64,000 nt of DNA from Strongylocentrotus purpuratus (Eukaryota > Echinodermata > Echinoidea > Camarodonta > Strongylocentrotidae), in the NCBI RefSeq assembly GCF_000002235.5, contig NW_022145596.1:30430140-30494139 (forward strand), given 5' to 3'. The stretch's first letter is position 1; each line of letters opens with the position of its first letter. Positions 58,401 to 64,000 of the stretch are shown in pieces. The position numbers and the translations under genes were made by a program. The notes below the pieces were generated by a model, which saw only the letters and a program-made list of their open reading frames with translations, made no database searches and was not told the DNA's origin.

Positions 58401-59413
58401 CTAAATCTATATTGGCTTAACCAACTAACCGTGGAAAAGGCGTTCAGTTCAAACAAAAACACAACAAGGAAATAACATCACCGTTACGTATTTAGTAGGT
58501 TAAATCTAAACGTTGTAAAGTACATTTCATTATGCTTTCATTGTTTAGATAGAATATTCACAATTTCCGCTTCTATTAAGTACTGTAACCTTAATAAAGA
58601 CCAACGTGCATTACAAATACATGATTTGATATGATGTGACGTAACATGTATTCGAAATACGTTTTATGACATAATAGTTTCGTTTTGTCGATCTTGGTTC
58701 TCGTGAAGTTACAAACGATTTGATTATTAACAAATATGATTTTCTTTGGCTTGGAGTTTATAATTACTGTTAAACATTAAAATACAATCGTAAAAGATAA
58801 GAGGAAGAAATAGGAGTCGGAATTTTGTGTCTCAAAGAAATGCGATATCATAATTTGGTCATGATTACAATGTTTGTGATCTCTTTTTAATCACAAGTGT
58901 CTGTGATAAACTTATATTGGGGGAAATGCTTGGAAAATATTACGTTATCGGTTCCTTCGAAGGATTTTGAGCATAAGCATGCATGTATATATTAAGTATC
59001 CGGATCCATAATCTGAATTATGTGGAGTCTTACAATACCATAGATCATTAGTGATGTCAACTAAGATTAATCCTAAACAGAAATGCAAACAATTTTTGAT
59101 AAAAAGTCAATGTCTCCCTTCTCCTCGTTGCTTATCACTAGTAATGGTAACAAGTTAATTGGCATGGTAATTAGTAGTAATGGCAAAGTTACCAACGATA
59201 GTAATGTTTATGCAACGGCCGGGCTCAGTGTATAAACGGTACTGACCTCAACACATACGCAGCTAACATTTTTATTTTCCTTTATCATGCTCATACAATT
59301 GTATAAATAACTACAAATATAAACATGATTCGACTTACCAACGAATAGACTGCTGCAGCTATTGATCCGCTTCGAGTATTGGGGAAACAAACACACCGCG
59401 TCATAATCGCCAT
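53947..59413 (-). CDS. Small four-helix membrane protein, LAPTM/pasiflora-like (6 exons, complete)
   Basis: Minus-strand exons 59413-59339, 58020-57957, 57029-56911, 56469-56365, 55259-55197 and 54051-53947 join in frame to 176 residues. It starts MAIMTRCVCFPNTRSGS: a short cytosolic Cys-rich head with an R-S-G-S entry to helix 1. Four hydrophobic helices are seen at about 17-42, 56-80, 92-116 and 127-152. The tail is acidic and polar (RESSDQEHDVTVAYT). A basic GVLK..KCLLIPY link between helices 2 and 3 is typical of small invertebrate tetraspan proteins related to LAPTM4 or pasiflora. No CCG motif or large loop is present, so it is not a classical tetraspanin. Likely an endomembrane or plasma-membrane protein of unknown job. 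A paralogue lies next door at 61-63 kb. Confidence 0.72.
54190..54255 (+). repeat. (ACT)n trinucleotide array
   Basis: A pure ACT run in intron 5 of gene B, followed by AAT/ATG-rich sequence. Confidence 0.95.
54818..54900 (+). repeat. (CT)n microsatellite
   Basis: A poly-C run, then CT repeats with two CG interruptions, in intron 5 of gene B. Confidence 0.93.
55197..55259 (-). CDS. Tetraspan gene B exon 5
   Basis: TTTGATATAG, then 21 codons DKIETSLYISLAAWIVLAV-IN|GTGAGT, phase 0. It gives helix 4 and is equivalent to the paralogue's exon at 62763-62825. Confidence 0.72.
55419..55478 (+). repeat. (CT)n microsatellite
   Basis: CT run in gene B intron 4. Confidence 0.93.
55758..56035 (+). mobile_element. 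tRNA-derived SINE in gene B intron 4
   Basis: CGGCTGTATAGTGGTTCAGT (A-box-like) and AAGGGTTGATCTCGG (B-box-like) are followed by AAGACGTTAATCCACATTT, CCCACCCAGG and a CTATAAAAATAGTCTTTG tail. Confidence 0.65.
56365..56469 (-). CDS. Tetraspan gene B exon 4
   Basis: TTATTGCAG, then 35 codons from NTKCLLIPYMVAITALIVF to WYKLN|GTGAGT. This is helix 3, phase 0 on both sides. Confidence 0.75.
56795..56898 (-). mobile_element. tRNA-derived SINE abutting gene B exon 3
   Basis: On the minus strand GTCGTGGTCTAATGTAT (A-box-like) is followed by a clear B-box GGTTCGAGTCCCGCC, then GGCAAGACATTAAGCC. It starts within about 10 bp of the exon 3 donor. Confidence 0.72.
56911..57029 (-). CDS. Tetraspan gene B exon 3
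   Basis: After TGCATGTAG it reads (S)GIENVSAYGYG, then YIIDIIVLGPLFITSIILLI (helix 2) and GVLK|GTACGT, phase 0. An ATG-started frame extends upstream to 57072, but the phase join favours this start. Confidence 0.68.
57073..57950 (-). other. Gene B intron 2
   Basis: AT-rich; no ORF, simple repeat or clear mobile element. Confidence 0.6.
57957..58020 (-). CDS. Tetraspan gene B exon 2
   Basis: A CTTGTAG acceptor, IYSVGYIAIWIIQFIGLQSS, then ACCA|GTAAGT, phase 1. It completes helix 1. An acceptor TCTACAG 8 bp further in would give the wrong phase. The upstream polypyrimidine tract is the (AG)n array read on the minus strand. Confidence 0.6.
58026..58224 (+). repeat. (AG)n and (TG)n array
   Basis: AG-rich repeat of about 170 bp followed by a short TG run, abutting gene B exon 2. 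On the transcript strand it forms a pyrimidine tract before that exon. Confidence 0.92.
58330..59330 (-). other. Gene B intron 1
   Basis: AT-rich, nothing recognised. Confidence 0.55.
59339..59413 (-). CDS. Tetraspan gene B exon 1
   Basis: 25 codons, MAIMTRCVCFPNTRSGSIAA through VYSL, ending TTG|GTAAGT at phase 0. It gives the Cys-rich head and the start of helix 1. The frame is also open upstream, so the start codon is the first good ATG rather than proven. Confidence 0.65.
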
Positions 59414-59499
59414 ATTGCACACTCTTATAATACTCAATTATATCAGTTACAGATAAAATAGCAAGCTGCTGGTATATGAATCGCAATATCAGATACTAA

Positions 59500-60650
59500 T
59501 ATCAATTATAGAGTTGTAACTGCGGATATGAGCCCACACATTCGCAGAACGCAGGAAAGGTTGTTGACATTTGTATGCGTTATTATTAGTCATTCTGTGG
59601 AATGTATATGCATTGCTGTAGCGACTAAAGCGTTCCCCCCCCCCCCCATCCTCAAGTAAATATGGGGGCTGGTGAGGGGCGAGGAATACCCAAACTGTCC
59701 CATTTCATTTTCTACGTTTTGATAATGTATTTTATCGACTATTTATTAGTTTATTAATTTACTAACACACGAATCCATGCCATGAAGTGACCGAATGAAA
59801 CCAAGTTGGTCAAACCCTGTTTATATATGGCTTTGACACACATTATTTCAGGATCGAGGAATTTGATCAAAATACTATTTTACTTTCAAATCTCAAACTT
59901 CGATTAAGCATATTAACAACAATACAGATCTAGTATTTAGGTATATTTTTCTTTTTAATCTGTATTATTCACAATGAAATTTAAATGGTTTACATATTCT
60001 GGTCTATAATATACTGAGACGAGCACTCAAAATGTTTTTTTGTATACGTAAAAGACAACAAAACGGAAGGACAAAATAGTTGAACGATTATTTAGATTGA
60101 TCTTCAGTCTTCATGAATGGGCCGAAATACCTATATAAAATCGCTATTTTTAATACCAACTTATCATGAAAAGAAACCACTGACAAAATTGGGCCTTTTT
60201 GTTCAACTTAGGAATTATTTACGTTCAGTGGATTACAACTACGAGAGAGAAAATCGGAATAGTTAATTTATTATTATAAGACTGAAGTGATCTTTATACT
60301 TAGTATGATTTACGATTCTCATGTATTACTAATTCTAATCCTTGTCAAATTCATTTTTAATTGGAAAGTACCTCTTTGATTTGATTGCTCTTAATAATAG
60401 TAAAATAATGATTGTTTCTACTGCGCACGTTCTGATATAATTATATAGTTTCACTTCCGGCGCTACAATGTAATACGATAACCCACAAATGTTATCTTCA
60501 CATTTTCATGTGGAACACACAAAATGTCTCTACCAAGTATATAATTTCATCTTTAGTAAAATATTGGGATGCTGATAATTTCTAGTTAGTTGAATTATCT
60601 AAAATCTCTATTTCTCTCTCTCCATCTCTCGCTTTCTCTCTCTCTCTTTT

Positions 60651-60694
<44 letters not shown>

Positions 60695-60719
60695 TCCTCC
60701 CTCTTACACACACTCTCTC

Positions 60720-60756
<37 letters not shown>

Positions 60757-61230
60757 TTCATATGTATATATATATATCGTATCACTGTTATACTCGAACA
60801 TACATGAAAGTTCACTGTTAAAACTTAATGTACAATACATGTTCATTTTGTTAAAACTATACTCTTTATATAAATTGAATTGAAAAACGTTGTCCTGTAT
60901 GTAAAACTTTATAGAAATCATATGTATCAACAATTTTTTTTCAAGGATATTCAATTTCAAGCACTATTAGGCCTATGGAAATATAACATTTCTGATATAG
61001 ACTGTATCACTAATTGTGATAATAAGTATTGAAATAAAATTAATTCTCTTTTGTATCACATGCTATATCTTATCACACTTTTTGGGGAGCTGTTGTTTCA
61101 TAATCTTCTAAACTGAATAATTCTGCACTAAATTACAAAGAAGGAAAGTCACCAAAATATGTTGATTACTAGCTTTCTTCCGACCGTGAAATTTTTGTAC
61201 TTGTATGGTTATAGGAGTCACGTGACCGTC
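59500..61230. other. Between the tandem tetraspan genes
   Basis: Poly-C at about 59635-59647 and a (CT)n block at 60607-60756. No other gene seen. The promoter of gene B should lie just above 59413. Confidence 0.55.
60607..60756 (+). repeat. (CT)n microsatellite block
   Basis: CT runs with a few interruptions and a CACAC stretch. Confidence 0.93.
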
Positions 61231-61236
61231 ATGTTT

Positions 61237-61326
61237 TCAGTACATGATGTCGTGTTCCGGTGCTTCCTTTCCACTCTCCGTACGAAACACCTGGAGGAGT
61301 GAGACTACGCACAGCAAACAGGTCAT
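61237..61326 (-). CDS. Tetraspan gene A last exon
   Basis: CAATTTCCAG, then MTCLLCVVSLLQVFRTESG and an acidic tail ending HDIMY, TGA at 61237-61239. The CLLCVV..LQ..R.E pattern matches gene B exon 6. Confidence 0.68.
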   Translation of the reverse strand: MTCLLCVVSLLQVFRTESGKEAPEHDIMY

Positions 61327-62825
61327 CTGGAAATTGAAATCCTGAAATAACTCATCTGCATCCAAGTTTGAAAATATATATCCCAAAGATTCGTAACTCT
61401 AAAAGTTCCTACTTTGAATTTCGAAATTAAAAGAGGGTTCGTAATACCAAATTTGAAATTAGTTATTCAGTATAATGAATTATTATTAATAATAATAATA
61501 ATAATGATACAAATGACAATAATAATGATTTATGTATTTATTATCATTTTAAGATTTACTAAGGAATAATCATTGATATTAAATAATTTAGCTTCATATT
61601 ATGTAAAATGGAATCTGATATTACCTCTTTGACCACCATATATACCGTGGCTTACATATATATTACCTCATTTATTGTATGTTTATCATATGTGTATGTT
61701 TATCACTGTCCTGTAATATTTCATTTATATATCTGTATCGCAATACTCTGTAACCAGTGGAAAACAAATTTCCTGAAAAGGACAATAAATTATTATACTT
61801 AAATTATTATACTTATTATGAAAACGAAATAGGTTTCATACTTCCGAAAATAAAACATATAACCCTGTACTGTTTCCAGAACTACGAATTTTAGGACAAT
61901 TGATTCATTTTTCATTTTCGGAATTGTGAACCCTCGAAGAAATGAACAACAATTTTTCTATAAATAGCTGTATTGGCATCGATTTGTATTCACAAAATAA
62001 GCTTTGCATGTCTATTAAAACGTTATATTAAAGCTCATACGCTTTAAATATATTCTGAACTGACTTTAATATAAACCATATTACCTATTTTTGAGAAATT
62101 ACACCTTTTAATTTGACCTAAAAGGTGAGAGTTTAATTTTAACTAAAAAAACCCTCATTCTTTAACCTTTATCAAACAAACGGTATGCAACTTAGATCTC
62201 AAAAGAATCATGCATTCCATAGTTTAGAGTGTGTCGTATTATTATCTTATCATTATCATTTGTAATTTTATGTATTCATTTATTAGGTTATTCATTTTTT
62301 GAAATATTCATAAATTAATTTATTGAAATATTCATAAATTCATTTATTAAAATATTAATAAGTTAATTTATTAAAATATTATTAAGTTAATTTATTTATA
62401 AATATAGTTTATCTAATATATATTCATTCATCTAGTTATCTATCTGGCAAAATAATTATCTGGATATGTGCTATTTTTTCATTTATTAGTTCATTTATGT
62501 AATCATTTATTAATTCATTAATTCACTTGTGGTTATTTTATTTAGATATTCTTTAGCAAGGAGCCCGAAACCTAATGAAAGACATTTTATTCGGTATTAC
62601 CAAAATGCCATTCAGCTTCTTCATAAAACCTCAATGCCTTAAATGTTGAAAGGACTCTAAAGTCACTGAGTACGCCTGTTGGTAGATTTCTTTGTTACTA
62701 TAAGCATGGAAAGGTGTAGAAAAATAGAAAAAACGAAATATTTTGAGTTTGTCTTCACTTACATGAACTGGTAACAGAAAGAGCCATATGACGAAACCAA
62801 AGACCATGGCATCTGTATAAAAGGC
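61237..62825 (-). CDS. Second four-helix membrane protein, tetraspan gene A (3' part only)
   Basis: Two minus-strand exons are recognised, 62825-62763 and 61326-61237. They have the same phases and nearly the same lengths as the last two exons of the complete gene at 54-59 kb. Together they encode helix 4 and a short polar tail ending at TGA. The 5' exons were not found up to 64000 and probably lie beyond the right edge. Read as a tandem paralogue, same orientation. Confidence 0.65.
62763..62825 (-). CDS. Tetraspan gene A exon (helix 4)
   Basis: TTTACTACAG, then 21 codons AFYTDAMVFGFVIWLFLLP-VH|GTAAGT, phase 0 at both ends, exactly 63 bp as in gene B exon 5. Confidence 0.68.
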
Positions 62826-62829
62826 CTGT

Positions 62830-63314
62830 AGTAAATAACAAGTTATCAAAACATTACCGATAAACAAACGGGTTTGTAACTGTCAAATATTCAGTAACAT
62901 TTTCCTTTTTAATTGATTATCTTTATTCTTATGTTCATGCTACATATTTGTGTAGTCCCGTATACCACTTGTTGTGAGCAATTCATGTGACTTACAGCAG
63001 GACCGAGGCAATTTGTTGGTTATTTCGATTGTTTTTAAAACATCACAGTATTATACTGAATATTATGTAGAACATAATCCATCTCTCCCAGATGGCCAAG
63101 TTAGATCAGGGAGCTGGAACATTAAAAGATGTTATAAATAATGTTATGGCATGACTAGTCAAGAATCTGGCCGTTTTTTTTTTATCCTACTTACGATCTC
63201 TTTTTCCCTAAATGCTACAAGCCGCAGATGGCGTGATCCACAAATTCTTACCAGAGCAACTGATAAGCAGAGTTTGGCCAATATACAACCCTGTTCGTCA
63301 AAGAGATAAGCGCA

Positions 63315-63359
<45 letters not shown>

Positions 63360-64000
63360 CTCTTTGTTGGGCAAGCACAAAACAAAAGATTAAATGTCAT
63401 GCTGTGAACCAAGACCAGCAGCAGCCCGCAATCACTTGCGTGTTATGTTAACATTAACACTTTTTAAACATAGTATGCAAACCTTTCGGAAGAATTCGTT
63501 TTAATGCTTAGAGTAGAGTCACATGAGGTACCTTATTGAGGCATTTTTTTATGGCTTAGTTAAAATATGTATGTATGACAACTCTGACCAATCATGGGAC
63601 TCAAACTGTGGAAATACACGGAGATAATATACCCTTTCAAAATATATTATATTATATTATATATAATCATTATCAAAAATTTACAGAGGACATCTAATCG
63701 ATAGTATGTGAATTTCTCTAATCAATCAATATAATATCACATTTGTTCCGTCAATCCAGAATGCTTTGGAGCGGATGAATCGTTTGCGCCCAATATGGAG
63801 AATGCTCTTTAAAGCGTATCAACACTAGTGTGGCTAGGAGGGATGAGACCACACAGCGAGGTCACTGACAGGTGGCTATCTCATTAACTCAGCTCTCATT
63901 TAACATAAGAAAAAGAGGATCATGAGGACCAACAGGCACCGATTGGGGAACTTTTCTATATAGAGGAGCAAGTAGCTACAAGTAGGACAGTAGGGGTTTA
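62830..64000. other. Right edge, no exon recognised
   Basis: AT-rich with a 39-base poly-G run. It presumably lies within an intron of gene A. Confidence 0.4.
63319..63357 (+). repeat. Poly-G run, 39 bases
   Basis: An uninterrupted G homopolymer. The flanking Gly-rich and Pro-rich frames are artefacts. Confidence 0.95.

Overview
This is a eukaryotic genomic window, AT-rich, with multi-exon genes, long introns and dense simple repeats. It most probably comes from an echinoderm, and the (CT)n, (AG)n and poly-G tracts plus tRNA-derived retroposons suggest a sea-urchin-like genome. The species was inferred from gene content and repeat style, not matched. No bacterial-type operons, CRISPR arrays, rRNA genes or true tRNA genes were seen. 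All exon models are hand-built from ORFs, splice sites, phase and family knowledge; there is no transcript evidence.

Region 1 (1-5.6 kb, + strand). The window opens with one arm of a foldback transposon. A strange modular gene follows, whose 5' end probably lies outside the window. It has a series of tiny phase-0 exons, several of exactly 63 bp and all starting Thr-Ile/Val, embedded in duplicated introns. They lead to a 1.8 kb exon encoding about 25 proline-rich repeats of roughly 17 residues. Two poly(A) signals follow shortly after. I recognise no family; this is the best candidate for something undescribed.

Region 2 (5.6-17.3 kb). No convincing genes. It holds (CT)n arrays, an inverted repeat at 6.2-6.8 kb, a 514-bp TTAA-flanked MITE, a second TTAA MITE, a tRNA-derived SINE, an (ACT)n array and a nearly perfect 165-bp palindrome.

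Region 3 (17.4-29.2 kb, + strand). A complete caudal-type ParaHox gene, Cdx: three exons, 400 residues, YDWM hexapeptide, caudal-class homeodomain split by an intron between homeodomain positions 44 and 45. No Gsx or Xlox homeodomain is seen in this window. Cdx would act in the nucleus as a posterior/gut patterning factor.

Region 4 (29.2-34.3 kb). Retroposon debris, including a C-terminal fragment of a non-LTR retrotransposon protein.

Region 5 (34.4-45.8 kb, - strand, convergent with Cdx). A complete five-exon secreted astacin metalloprotease with signal peptide, basic propeptide junction, HExxHxxGxxH zinc site, Met-turn and a C-terminal EGF-like module. Some otherwise conserved residues just after the zinc motif are substituted. 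An inverted-repeat foldback element of 934 bp with TA target duplication sits just upstream of its last exon, in intron 4.

Region 6 (45.8-53.9 kb). Repeats only: two TTAA MITEs, another 391-bp MITE, a degenerate GGTC/GACC minisatellite, a CAAT/CAAC tetranucleotide field with an embedded duplication, and SINEs.

Region 7 (53.9-64 kb, - strand). Two tandem paralogous genes for small four-helix membrane proteins of the LAPTM/pasiflora-like type. One is complete (six exons, 176 residues); the other shows only its last two exons, with its 5' part beyond the right edge or unrecognised. Cdx, the protease and the membrane proteins have no evident joint pathway; their proximity looks like ordinary genomic neighbourhood.
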